Of a stretch of DNA of 64,000 nt, positions 49,603-61,600 are shown piece by piece. The position numbers and the translations under genes were made by a program. Numbering within the stretch: the stretch's first letter is position 1; each line of letters starts with the position of its first letter. The stretch is taken from assembly GCA_008921705.1 (NCBI GenBank), contig VFFE01006842.1, positions 451,394 to 515,393 on the forward strand. The letters run 5' to 3'. The notes beneath the pieces are model-generated. The model saw only the letters and a list, made by a program, of their open reading frames with translations. It searched no databases and was not told the DNA's origin. This stretch comes from Burhinus oedicnemus (taxonomy: Eukaryota; Chordata; Aves; Charadriiformes; Burhinidae).

Positions 49603-50417
49603 TGTCCTGGTTTGAGGTAAAACAGAGCCAACTTTCTTTTCAGTAATTTTACTTTTCAACTAAGCCTCTTCTAACTAATTAACTCCTTGAAATTAATGGC
49701 ATATTTTTCAGACTGTGTCCGCTTCCAGCAGATAAGGTCTGATGTTTATAGCTGATGCCAAGGAATGGGATGCAGAGAGGTTCCTGCTTACACTTATTGC
49801 TATAACACCCAAGGGCAGCCAACTTTGTTACTTGCCCCGTTGGAGGGTCAGAAGCAGAAAAGCGTAGAGGGGTCACATCTGCAGGGAGGAGCGGACAGGA
49901 CAGGTGACCCAAACCTGACCAACAGGGTATTCCATCCCGTCTGCCTCATGCTCAGTGTAAAAGCTGAGGGATCAAAGGGTGAGCTCTTTTATTCAGTGGC
50001 TGGCGTCCGAGGAGGACTCTGTCTGCTCGTCCGCCTTTGATCCTGATCCATGCATTCCTGAATCCGGATACGGAACCTAGTTCCTGTCCATCATTGAGTC
50101 CAGTCTGGGATTTTCCACATGCCTGCCAGTGACGTGAAGCAAAAGAGAGCATCTGTCGTTCATTTTATTGGCCTGTCCGGCCCAAACCTCGGCACTGCTG
50201 ATCCCTTCCCAAACAGGCCACCACCCAGTAGAAGGTGAGGGAGGCTGTGATAAACAGCTCTTGCTTTGTCCCAGCAGGACCTCATCTCCACTGTTGAACT
50301 GAGATTGCACCACTTCTCATGAGATGCCTAACTGGACTCTGTGTGGAAACATGATCGCACTGTGGGATGAATCCTGTCAGAAACTGTGAGCCTAATTGGT
50401 TCAAAATGGAATAGCTT
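49603..50417 (+). mobile_element. Third ERVL-like LTR, different subfamily
   Basis: Starts TGTCCTGGTTTGAGG at 49603 and follows, from memory, a longer avian LTR family: GAGCCAACTTTCTTTT, CTAAGCCTCTTCTAACTAA, TTATAGCTGATGCCAAGGAA, then a central block at about 49893-49955 (ACAGGTGACCCAAACCTGACC, TATTCCATCCC, CTCATGCTCAG) related to the other two LTRs. The right limit is uncertain. CTGCT occurs both before the start (49598-49602) and at 50418-50422 and could be a 5-bp target duplication, but the base pair before it is not the expected CA. No internal viral genes are attached. Plus orientation. Confidence 0.7.
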
Positions 50418-50422
50418 CTGCT

Positions 50423-52793
50423 GATCTTGAACACAAACCTGTTCTTCTGGAAATGTTACAACAGCACATAATAACACACAAATTCACTTGTACAGAATAA
50501 GGAGGAAGTGACAGCAAATTAATTGACAAGTGGTTTTAAATAATTCTGTAGTTGAGCCAATCGGGTACAATGGGAAGTCTTGACCTTAGGACTCTATTTT
50601 AGACATTGGTTCACACATGTCTTTCCTTGCCTGGGTTTCTGTCTGACCTTGTTCAGCCAAGTATTTTGGCCTTTGGCTTGAACACACTGAATTTTGCACA
50701 AGTGGATGGGTATGATCCAGAGAGGAACGCTGTATTCACATTGCCACAATTTCACCCACAAAGACCCGTGTAGTATTTGACAAGTTTGCCCCACAGTGTC
50801 AGTATCTTCTTGATATGCACTTCCGTGTGAGATCACTCTGTGAGGAAAAGATGGAGAGAGGCAATTCGGAAAAGTGATAAACTATGGCGTGATAACGACA
50901 GGAGAAAGTAGACGAGTGGGTGGAGGAGGCTCTTTCACTCTTCAGACTTGAGAGGTCTCCTTTAAGGTGTGTGCTACTGTTGGATAAAGAGACAAACTTG
51001 CAGTGATGTGTCTGTCAGCACTGCTTAGCGTGAAGGAGCAAGGTAGAAATTGCACAAGAGTCTATTACTGTTGCCTTCCAGGTAAGCTGTAGAAGAGAAG
51101 GCGTGCAAAGGAAGAGCTGCAGTTTACAGTTTGGCAGCTATTCCCAGCCTGTCTTTATGTATTTAAAATTCCTTTCAGTACAAGCATATGAAGGATCGCT
51201 CTCTCTCCCTTGCCACTGTGACAGTTCATTTAAGGGGACAAAGAAAAAGAAATCATAAATAAATGATGTGTTCTGCTCTGTATCCATTGTAAATGCTGGG
51301 TATTTTACTTCCTCTCTTTTGTGTATGCATGCATCTCACATACTTTTAAATTTTTATTTTTATTAAGAGAAAAATGGGGGAATCAGTCTATAAACCTGGA
51401 CTATGTCCCTGTTAGCAGTTTGCTCCTTTCTGTTTACTCATTAACCCTGCCCTTCTCCGTGTCTGTTCCCATCGCTGTCAGTAACAAATACACCCCTTTG
51501 TGCTCTTAGAAAGCTAGATCCTGTGAAGCTGCAAACTGCAGTACCTCAGGAGAGATGACCATCTACCTATTAAAGGGTGAAGTTTTATGCGTAAAGGTAA
51601 CTTTTACTGGCTTATGGGTTGCAGTCTACACTGTAGCTCCGAAAGAGGCCATTTCTGATGTTTAAATTGGGACACGGTGGCCAAGGCGCTGCTGATTACC
51701 AGATTTCCCACTGTTGTTGCTGGAGGAGCGGCTTCCTACCCTCAGCCTAGACACACTTCTCTGGGAAGGTCACAGGGGATTAGAGATCATGTCATTTCTC
51801 AATTTGAGTCAGATGCAGCCTGGAAAGAGGAAAGTAACTTTGGTCATTACCTCTCTTTCTTTTACTCATCAATGTCTGCTGCAATCTGGCCTTTGGAGCA
51901 CTTTGGGGAATTTTGTCATTGGCTCTGGTAGGAGCCCAGTACTATTTCATTAAGGCACAGATAAATGGAAAGACATTATTTTACATTCTCATTGCTATTA
52001 TGAATGACATAAAATAATGTAATAGAATTAAAACATTTCTAATAAATTTGATAGACTTAGTACTATTTAATGCTTATGGCAGGTATAAAGTGTTGAGGGC
52101 TTTTTTTTGTTATTTTACATTGAATTTAGGGGGAGAAGATGAGTTTTTTGGAATGAGTGAATTTTAAAGCCTTGTGCTTTACAGTGCTACTTAAAAGAAT
52201 GGAGAAGAAAATTAAATCTAGTTAATAGAGTCATATCTGAATAAGCCTCAAACAGCAGGTATGAGGTGAATTGACTGGTGAGCAATGTCTGGGTGATACT
52301 GTGATTCAATACCTTCCCTTCTTTGACTTGATCTCATGTTTTTCTTGACTGACTCTCACTATGGGATACCTGGCAAACAGATAAACTCCTGGCTCAATGA
52401 GCTGCTGTGAAGAAGATGTGCCTTTGCATTTCTACACAAGCTGGATATTCAGCTGATGGCAGCAAAATAATGCCAAACTGCTAGAGATTTTTCTACATCG
52501 GCAAAAATAAGGCATTGAAGGCCTGTTCTAACCAAACATTTCTATGAGAAGATGGGAGCCCAGCTAGAAGCTAAAAATTTACCCATTTGGTTAAATCATA
52601 TGACTTTCTGTATTAACGCCCAAATACATAATACATGGGAGCGGAAAGCAGCTAGCATCTCTTCCACTTGGGGTACTTAATTGTGTTCTGACAGGGGCAA
52701 ACTGTGGGCAAAAATGAATGTTGTATTAAATATAATGTTTTTCCTGTCCTAGAAAGAGATGCAGCTGCACTTTTGGATTCTGGGTAATAGTTG
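50423..52793. other. Non-coding stretch
   Basis: Short chance frames only, overlapping in several frames at 51677-51953. No mobile element or RNA gene recognised. Confidence 0.5.
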
Positions 52794-52860
52794 TTCATAG
52801 AATCGCAGCATCGTTTAGGTTGGAAGAGTCGTCTTGAAAACACCTAGTCCAGTCTCCTTG
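52794..52860 (-). mobile_element. CR1 3'-end scrap
   Basis: TTCATAGAATCGCAGCATCG, then GGTTGGAAGAGTCGTCTTG and CACCTAGTCCAGTCTCC, is the reverse complement of the CR1 extreme 3' end: the 8-bp tail, 'ttggaagggacctt' and 'tctagtccaacc' blocks. Only about 67 bases remain and the tail repeat is mutated, so it is an old, severely 5'-truncated copy. Confidence 0.75.
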
Positions 52861-55800
52861 TTTGAGAGTTAATTGCAGTTTCCAAGTGAGACAAATGGAG
52901 GAAACGTGTCAGGGCAAAATACCCCATCCTTACCTCAGCTTCCCTCTGAATTCCTAAAGGGCAATACAAGAAACTTCTGTTCTTGACAGTGTGGCTGTTC
53001 ATGCTATAAATATGGGTTTTTTGTGCTTTCATAGTTTCATGGCTTCTGGGTAAGTGTGAAATTTGATTTCTGATGAGTTAAGATGATTTGCAATTCAGGC
53101 TGAACCAGTAAGTATTCTTTAAATAATTTTTTAGGACTGGCTAAGGGAAAATAAAAAGTATCATAGACCAGTTTTCTTCTCATCGACATAATAATCAACT
53201 TCTTTCCTCACTAGTTGGTCAGTAATTGTGATTTTTATGAACCTGCCCTTCACATTTTGGAACAATAGAATACGTGTCCTCTCACTCCCGTCCTTCCTGT
53301 GGTGTGCTAGCACACAGGTCAGATGCCAGTCTATGATGCAGCAATTGCATTTCTGGATTGCTATGCAGACATATGTTAAGAAACCCTAGGGTGCAATGAA
53401 CCTTAACTGGATGGAGAATCCAAAGGCAGAAAGTTAATTTAAAACATGGCCAGCTTTCTGCCTCAAAATAGAGAACAATTCTTCCATCAATTTATCATAC
53501 TATTTATACAGCCTCTAAAACTCTACTAGTTGATTACTTTAGTCTTTGAAGAAATTATACCCACAACACCTTTCTAAGGTAAGAAAACATTATTATCCCC
53601 GTTTTCTAGGTAGGGTAGCAAGGCATAAATGAAGTGAAGGCTATATTTTTAGAAAGAGTTAGGCACATGAAAGAAGAGAACAGGTGCCAAGCTGAATATT
53701 CAGAAACAGCTAAGTAATACCAAAATCCCATCAGGAGCCTATCGTCATTATTAAATGCCTAAATACCTCTAAAATTCTGTCCCATAGCCACTGTGCCATA
53801 TGCCAATATACTACAAGCAAGAATGTATCCTTTTTTAGAAGGCAGATTTCCTTAATTGATCTGATACTTTCACTCCAAAATTGAAACAAATTAGTTTATC
53901 TGTTTTGAACTCCCTCTCAAGCCCCCTCCCTGAGCACTTTAAATGTCACTATTTCCACTGGAACTGAAGGTGTGCTGAATAGCATGTCCTGCACAGAAAT
54001 ATGATAATCTCTCTTCAATGTTTGGCAACTAGTATCTATTAATTAAGAATCCATCATTTGTACTCTGTAATTATATTTATTAAACCCTAACTCATATCCT
54101 AACTATAATTAGTTCCTGCTAATTAATTTTATCAAATCCCTCTAGATTCATATCTTAAGTAAATATTGAGTAGCCCTACACTAATTATTTCAATCAACGT
54201 GGAGTGCATTTCAAATGACTATGAATAGTTTCTATTAATTAAATTTAATATAAAATAAATGTTCTATATAATAAATTTGTAAATGTTAAGATTTTAGGAT
54301 AAAAGAGAATAAAAGACTGGTATAATGTGAAATACTCATTTACATATTCGACCAGGTTAAATAAGGCAGTTCTGTCTAAGTCAAAATTTCCACATAGGAA
54401 AACAAAGGGGTTTTAATATGAAAAATATGTGAAGAAGTATGGCTTAGTACTATAATGATATACCTTGAAAAGTTTTTCCATATCTCTTGAATCTGGTAGG
54501 AGTCCCTAGATTTTGAAAAAATCTAATTTAATTTCAAAACACGTATGAAATGTTTATGGAAGATACTATGCAAGTAAAGATAGGGCATGACAGTGGAACA
54601 GGAGCACACATCTGGGTGAGGTGCAACGTTTTTGTCAGGAGGAACTGAAGCACCCTTAACCACCAATACTGCGAGACAACCTGCTGGATTGCCTTGCCAA
54701 TGATAACGCAATTGGTCTATACAGCAAACGAGATAATGATGTTAACTTGGAGTGCTTAAAGCAAAATGGCTGAAAATTAGGTAGCAACAGGAAGTTAACA
54801 TTCAGATCATAGCCATTTTGGGTGCAGTGGGGTGTCCTTGACCTTTAGCTGCAAGGTCATGTGTATCCTGTAGGCCCTGTCTTGTATCTCCCATCCACCT
54901 GCAGATGCCTCAGATATCCCAAGCTGTCTAAAATGGTCCTTCACTTAGGCTGCTGCATCCTGCCAAAAGTTTCTAGGGCAATCTAGGCTGCAACCCAAGC
55001 TGCTTACTGGAGTTAAAACTCTAAAGATCTTTTGTCAATGCTTTAATCCAAGTGAGCTGTTATGCTGTATCTCTCCATTTATACGCGAGGGGTAGAAAAC
55101 TTCTGAGATATTCCAGATCTCTACTGTTTCAGAAAGAGATAGGCAGAGGGGAATTCATCCTTCCTGATTTTAGAAGTCCATGCTGCACTTTCCATTCTTG
55201 TCTTCCTCTACAAGAAACAGGCACTTTCATCTGCCCTATTTTAGACAACAACTATAAAACAGGAGGAATCTCATCCTAGAAGTGTTTATTTCTTTCTGCT
55301 GCCTCTAAATGGAGGTGAGGTGACAAGCTCAGATAGAAGCATTTCGAATGTAGATGCCTGTCTTTGATAACATTACTCCTGCCTGTTGACTGTGGAGGCT
55401 TCGAGCAATGTTGAGTAAAATAAGAATGGAAATGACTTGGGTTTTTGTCTTGTTTTTTGTCTCCTGTTTTGGCTTCCTGGAACTACAGCTTTCATAAAAT
55501 TTAGTGACTGGGGAGAAGAGCCTGTATTATTTTTGAAGGATGACAGTTTGCTGTCATGGGCTGTTACAAGAGTTGTAGCATTCGATGACAAAGGGAAAAC
55601 AGATTTCAGCTCTGTAGCTGCAGTGGGTTAGTTTTGATTTCAACACAGGTCAAGTGTATAAAGTAGCTTCCATCTGTGGATATTTGATTTTAATTAGCAA
55701 AGGATACAAACTACCAGAAGTCAAATCCTAATCCAAGCAAGAATATGTGGCACTATGATTTAGATATGTTACACTATCTCATTTTAATCTTTTGCTTCAT

Positions 55801-56083
55801 AATTTACAGTACCACCTTCTAATTGACAGTATCACAGTCATTTTGCTACAGAGATCATGACAGCAGTGAAGAGGTTTTTAAGTTTACAGAGAACCTTAGA
55901 TATGTGTTTAATTTTTTTCTTATTTAAATTTTATTTAAACACATATACACACACACATAAACAAGATTTAACTATTATGGTCTTTTTTGTACCACTCTGT
56001 GTATTGGTATCAATGGTTTATTTTTCATATGATGTTTGATACCATTTTACTACTCCAAAGGTGCTTTTTGGAAAGCTCTACAG
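52861..56083. other. AT-rich non-coding stretch with TAATTA-rich core
   Basis: No gene supported. The part 54030-54260 is strikingly AT-rich and contains many TAATTA/ATTAAT motifs; it may be an unannotated regulatory element or simple AT bias. A CA-rich patch lies at about 55940-55957. Confidence 0.45.
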
Positions 56084-56395
56084 ATTTATAGGATAGAGAG
56101 ACCATTAGTTCAACTATTCTGATGATGTATATTTTCATAGACTTTAGATTTCCTGCAGCTGCTTCTGTTTTGAGCTCAGTAACATGTGCTTGTATAAAAT
56201 ATTTATTTTCCAGAAAGATATGCAATCTTATTTTTGAAAGTATCAGCAGATGGTGAGTCCACCTCCTCTCTCAATAGTTTGTTCCAGTGGTTTATCATTT
56301 ATGCCATATGCTTAAAATTAATGCCACGTTTCCCATCTGATTTTGTCTGACTTCAATAAAGCTACATTCATTTCCTTGCCAGTCAGTTGTTTACC
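56084..56395 (-). mobile_element. Ancient CR1/L3-like LINE fragment
   Basis: On the plus strand the landmarks of the reverse-complemented L3-like CR1 3' region occur in order: TATAGGATAGAGAGACCATT, CTTTAGATTTCCTGCAGCTG, TTTGAGCTCAGTAACATGTG, TTTTCCAGAAAGATATGCAA, TCAGCAGATGGTGAGTCCAC, TAGTTTGTTCCAGTGG and TTTTGTCTGACTTC. Divergence is high and no frame survives. Such copies predate the radiation of living birds and are shared with reptiles. The tail repeat is gone and the 5' side ends near 56395. Confidence 0.68.
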
Positions 56396-57754
56396 CATCC
56401 TCAGGCCTTTTGGGTCATTCAGGGAGAATCCATATTGTCCTTCACACTTGAAGCATCTGAGGTGTGCCTGGTTGCCTGCAACCATCTTCTGTTCCAACAG
56501 GCAAGCACTAGTCAACCTAGTATCAGTCAATGACTCTGCTTTTATCAGTTTCAGTAGTCTCTGCTTTGTTGGCTGCTTTACTTAATTAGTTATGGCTTTT
56601 GGATCTTTTAGCTCTTTGTCTGTCCTTCAGTTGCTTTCATCCTCCGAATGCTCGTATTATACTGTCCCTCTTGCTTCACTCATCTATCTCATATGTGAGT
56701 CTGTTTCTCTCACCTTCCTTTTTGTTCCAATCTACATATATTATAAAAACCTTAATTTTTTCCTATTAGCATTGCACTCAATGTGCAATGGGAAAAATCA
56801 GGCTGCGCAAAAGTACCCGAGAGATACTGACCGTTACTCATTCCTTTCCCTCTACCTTACCCCTACATCCCCATTTTTTTATACCACTTTCTTCCATTAC
56901 ATTTAGCTATGAATTTTCTGGATCTGTTTATTTTGTTTGCTAATTGAAGAGTTTGGTCAATTTGTGGATATCAGGAAAAAGAAACAACAACCAAAACCAG
57001 ATTAAGATATAATAATTTCTTTTTCCTTGGCTGATGACAAGCATTTGCAAAAGCTCAGTCTCTAGGCAGAAAACATTTGTTTTTCTTAATGGTTGGTCAA
57101 AACCCTTAGGATTTCTTCATGCGTTTGGTCCTTTTTCTTTCACTGATGTTAAATCTGGGAGCGCATCCAAGAGTTGCTGTCCTGAAGAAGAGGAGGTGGA
57201 GGAGGAAGATTGCGATCTGTATGAAAGGAAGTGTGAAAAAAATGACAGCAGTCTTGCTGGCAAAGCTTCTGGTGACCAGTTCTTTCACACCCAGAGATTT
57301 TTCAGCTTTTTCACAGCCATTTTTTGATGAGTACTCTGATATGAGCACATACGGAAATCTTTTCTTCTTTGCTAGCCATCTCTGACACATAGCTGGCAAT
57401 GTTGCCCACTGACTGCAGCACTATTTTAGGTCAGTCTAACCTTGTAAGTAAGGAAGTCAAAGCATTTTGGAGGAACATGCAGTCAGAAATGTTTCCTAAA
57501 ATAGTCCTTTTTTTGTGTCTACAGTGGTGGCTGATAATTTTGTTATAATAGTGTCATCAACCACTTTGAATGGCTGTGGTCTGCAATGCTTTTTCCATGT
57601 TGTTTCATCTTCCTTTCACCAAAGGCAGCCCAATCAAGATCGATTGTCAGTCTGAAAGAAGCACTTTTCTTCGGTGGTTTCAGGACAGTGTATTATTTTT
57701 CTTTTTACTGATCCACCACCTTCTTTTAACAACCAGATTACAAAGTGTTGGCTT
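56396..57754. other. Non-coding stretch
   Basis: Frames near 57034-57399 are open on both strands because of a GA-rich patch (57190-57215) and show no domain. No gene supported. Confidence 0.5.
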
Positions 57755-58632
57755 TCATAGAATCATAGAATCATAGAATACCAGGTTGGAAGGGACCTCA
57801 AGGGTCATCTGGTCCAACCTTTCCTGGCAAAAGTACAGTCTAGACAAGATGGCCCAGAACCCTGTCCAGCTGAATCGTAAAAGTGCCCAGTGATGGGGAA
57901 TCCACCGCTTCCCTGGGGAGATTATTCCAATGGCTGATTGTTCTCATTGTGAAAAACTTTCTTCTTGTGTCCAATTGGAATCTCCTCAACAGTAACTTGT
58001 ACCCATAATCCCTCACCTTTTCCATGTCACTCCTTGTAAAAAGGGAGTCTCCATCTTCTTTGTAGCCACCCTTTAAATACTGAATCATGGTGATAAGGTC
58101 TCCCCTAAGCCTTCTTTTCTCAAGGCTGAACAAACCCAATTTTCTCAGCCTTTCCTCATATGGCAGGCTTCCCAGTCCTTTGATCGTCTTGGTGGCCTTT
58201 CTCTGGACCCTCTCCAGCCTGTCCACATCTTTTTTGTGTATCAGGGACCAAAACTGAACACAGTATTCCAGGTGTGGCCTGACAAGCACTGAGCAGAGTG
58301 GGATAATGACTTCTTTGTCTCTGCTGGTGATGCCCTTGTTGATGCAGCCCAGCATTCTGCTGGCTTGCTTTGCCACTGCAGCACACTGTTCACTCATATT
58401 GAGCTTGTTGTCCACCAGGACCCCCAGGTCCCTTTCCAGAGGGCTGCTCTCCAGCCAGGTAGATCCCAGTCTGTGTTGCTCTCCTGGATTATGTTTTCCC
58501 AGAGGTAAGACGTTACACTTGTCCTTGCTGAACTTCTTAAGGTACTTGTTAGCCCACCCTTCCAGCCTATCCAGGTGTTCAAGCAGTGTGGCTCTCCCTT
58601 CTGAAGTGTTCACTTCCCCACTCAGTTTGAGT
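57755..58632 (-). mobile_element. CR1 LINE, 5'-truncated, well preserved
   Basis: Minus-strand CR1 of about 880 bases. On the plus strand it starts with three tail units TCATAGAA (57755-57778), then CCAGGTTGGAAGGGACCTCA and GGTCATCTGGTCCAACC, the standard 3' untranslated end. The coding part follows to about 58632, where similarity stops inside the reverse-transcriptase gene. The preserved frame and the intact tail make it the youngest-looking CR1 in the window, although it cannot move by itself because the 5' half of ORF2 and all of ORF1 are missing. No clear target duplication is seen. Confidence 0.93.
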
Positions 58633-58643
58633 TGCAGTTTCAT
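57840..58643 (-). CDS. C-terminal part of CR1 reverse transcriptase (ORF2), partial
   Basis: 267 open codons ending at a natural stop. Residues about 6-50 (KLSGEVNTSEGRATLLEHLD ... KFSKDKCNVLPLGK) correspond to the thumb region that follows the catalytic palm of LINE reverse transcriptases. The rest is the CR1 ORF2 C-terminal region, with LVRPHLEYCVQFW at about 125-137, RKATKTIKGL, and HWNNLPREAVDSPSLGTF near the end. The endonuclease and the palm with its catalytic aspartates are absent, so the product would have no polymerase activity. In a full element this protein primes reverse transcription of its own RNA at the tail repeats. The first few residues (MKLQ) probably come from flanking DNA at the truncation point. 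Frames on the opposite strand and in other phases are shadows. It is a transposon relic and not a host gene. Confidence 0.8.
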   Translation of the reverse strand: MKLQLKLSGEVNTSEGRATLLEHLDRLEGWANKYLKKFSKDKCNVLPLGKHNPGEQHRLGSTWLESSPLERDLGVLVDNKLNMSEQCAAVAKQASRMLGCINKGITSRDKEVIIPLCSVLVRPHLEYCVQFWSLIHKKDVDRLERVQRKATKTIKGLGSLPYEERLRKLGLFSLEKRRLRGDLITMIQYLKGGYKEDGDSLFTRSDMEKVRDYGYKLLLRRFQLDTRRKFFTMRTISHWNNLPREAVDSPSLGTFTIQLDRVLGHLV

Positions 58644-61600
58644 ATTGCTTTATGCATTACAAAATGATTTTAACATGTAACAAATAATTAGCAAAAATAT
58701 CACTAGTGAAGGAGGAAAGCCTGTTGAATATCAGTTCACATGTACAACAAAGATTCTGGATTTCCCCCTGATCTGACATATTTTGGAAAACTACCAGAGT
58801 GCTATTGAATTTTACACAGAACCTCAAATTGTCTAAGGCTTGAAAAATGGGTGGGCTGTGCTAAAGATATGTACAGAAGAGCGATGAATTTGCATAACTG
58901 GTATTTGCATATTTCCAAGGAGGGTGATACATACATAATTCAGGAATAACGCAGAAGTACTTTCTTGTGCACTTAATAACGTACTCACACTGACTCCTCC
59001 ACCTACATGCAAATGTGGGTATGGATGTATTTGTCGCAGGACCATTTGAAACTTTAGTGAAATAGATTCTTTCCTTCTTCCTTTCTTTAAACAAAAATAG
59101 ATTATTTTGATAGTACCAGGAGCCATGCTGAAGCTTGAAGAATGAGAAGTCTGTCTGCTTGCTGATGGCTGAATTGAAAATTGCACCAGGAAAACTTGTT
59201 GCTCACAGAGCTACCCTTTTTTTTTTCCAGCCTGCTGCATTACACATACCCTGGATTGTCTAAGGAAAAGACCGAACAGATCTATTCCGTATCCTCGCTG
59301 CATTTGAAATAGAATTTCACCAGTGTGTTACTATTTGAACAGATATGGTATAATCAATTACTCCTCTCCTCTTCCCAAAAGAAGAAAAAAAATGCAGTAT
59401 TAGTTAACACATAGCACAGCAGCTCCAACTAATATTATATTTAGCTTGCTGCTTGTTTCTTAATTATGATTACTGTTCAGCACATTTCCTTAACAGTTCC
59501 TTGGGCCATCGGATATGCAATGCAATCCTTCTTGTAGCATCTGCCCATGTCACACAAAGCCCCGTCTCCTTCTGTACTCCTGCCTTTTAATTAATAATGG
59601 GACTGCAGTAAGTAAAAAGAATCAGTGGAGCATTTCCTAGCTAGCAGTGAGACTCTTCCTGACCTAATGCTCATAGACTTGTTTGCGTCCTTGTCCCTCC
59701 TGATGCTCTGCTCGTGGTAGGCTGCATATGGCGCAGATGTTTCTGTCATGCTATTACATGGCTATTTTCAACCTGTTTCTCAGAACAGATGTTCCCACGT
59801 GTGTTCTCCCTCCTTTCTCTGCTGACACACTCTCTGTACAAACAGCAGTGTGCATTTCTGCAGTCCTGGTTTGTGGAGAGAATGAAAATCAATACCAGTG
59901 ACAGTATTTTCCTTTCCAGGCTTCTCTGTAATGGGGCATGTGAGCCTGGTCTTCTTTAAGTCTTTCTCTCACCCCTAACAAGATGCTTCAGCTCTTGATT
60001 TGTCTGTTTTTAACCCATTTGCTTCATTGTATGGGACAGTATTTGGAAGTGCCATGTGTTTTGTAATACAGAAAGCTATCTCCTTCGATGTGCCGTCTAG
60101 TGGTTGTTCCTTCTTTCTAACCACAAATGGCAGTGTAAATTCAACAGTATGTATTCTGGGATTTACTCTAAAGGGAGAAGCAGCACACGAATAAAATCCC
60201 ATCTCCTGCCATCTGTCTCCTGCATATTTCTTTACAGTCCAAGTGCATTATATTTGAGCCCAAATGCTTCAGTATTGGCAGCAGCGGCCAGTTATGGTAA
60301 GAAATCCCCCATGAGTTTAAATACATAAAGAAGGTGACATATGGACAAAATACACCAGGGATGGTAAGGGCTGGAGTTTTATTTCTAATGTGCTGGAAGT
60401 CTCTATATCTCCTGAACAATGGCATTGCTGGTTAGTAACAACATTGATGTATTTTGCACATTACCTTAGTCCCGTAGCCCTACAGCTAAGAGCAAGTGGG
60501 AAAAATAAGAACAAGTGGAGAAAATGTAAGTAAGGAAGGAAAAGTAAACCAAACCTCACAGTGGATTAGGTTCCAGATCCTCCTGAGAACAATTAATTAG
60601 GAGTGGACATGGACAAATTGATTTTCTTTCACTGAAGAGGGATGGAGGACATTCACTTTCAAATCAGGCTTGTTGCTCCTGAAATGGTGACAGTGACCAA
60701 TGTATCACTTAGAAATGACATGACTGTACCTTCCGTCTTGGTCATTTGTTTGGAAGATATTGTTTTCCTGTGTTGGGGTATGCTGTTTTCTAACATATAA
60801 AGAGTTTTAGAAACTGGAGATTGGTCAGTCTTTTGTCATGTCATTTCTTAGCATGTAGGAACATTCAACCATACAATGCAGCTGTGAGGAATGAGTTAAA
60901 TTAGAAACTCAACACATATAATTTAATTAATCAATATTTTCATTCTTTGGGCATTGTCCTCCAAGAATAAAAATCCTGCTTCTTGTATTAAAAGCATTTT
61001 GTACTACAACCAGGCTGATTGTTGGTGTAAACAAATGAAGTACAGCAGATGACGAGTGGACTTTTTAGTGACAAATAGTGAATTTGGTCCTATCATAAGA
61101 AAATACACTGGAAAAAAAAAAAGTTGGTAACTGCTAACACATGTGAGATATTAGTTTACCTATAAACATGCACTGAAGCAATTCATAGTGTAAATAAGAT
61201 AAGGAACTGTAGGGAAGTCACAAGGGGGAGGACTGGTTTGCTCTACTTCAGATAACTAAAAGGGAGAAATATAACTATGTTGTCTGATGCTTTCCTTAGT
61301 TGATGCACAAAAAAATCAGTCATCTACCCCAGGGGTAGTTCAGGAACTCATTTGACTTTTTGATGACAAGACGAACTGACCTGCTTTGAATGTTAGATAT
61401 CTAAAGTGAGATGAAATAAATCACATCTATAATTTTGCCTTTCTGTTTTGGAGTTTAGTAGGCTGACAAACTTGGCCAACTAGGCCAAAAATTCAAAAAT
61501 TGTCAAACGAGGTGTGACTCATCTCTTTTAACTTAAACTTTCTAAAAGTCTAGCATCTAAGCTTGTCTCCTGCACAGTCAGAGGAGGAAGAGCAGTTTGT

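Noticed and set aside
57034..57399. 97-codon frames open on both strands with an acidic run
   Set aside because: The acidic run comes from a GA-rich patch and the opposite strand is equally open; no domain.
58306..58680. 124-codon plus-strand frame
   Set aside because: Antisense shadow of the CR1 reverse-transcriptase frame.
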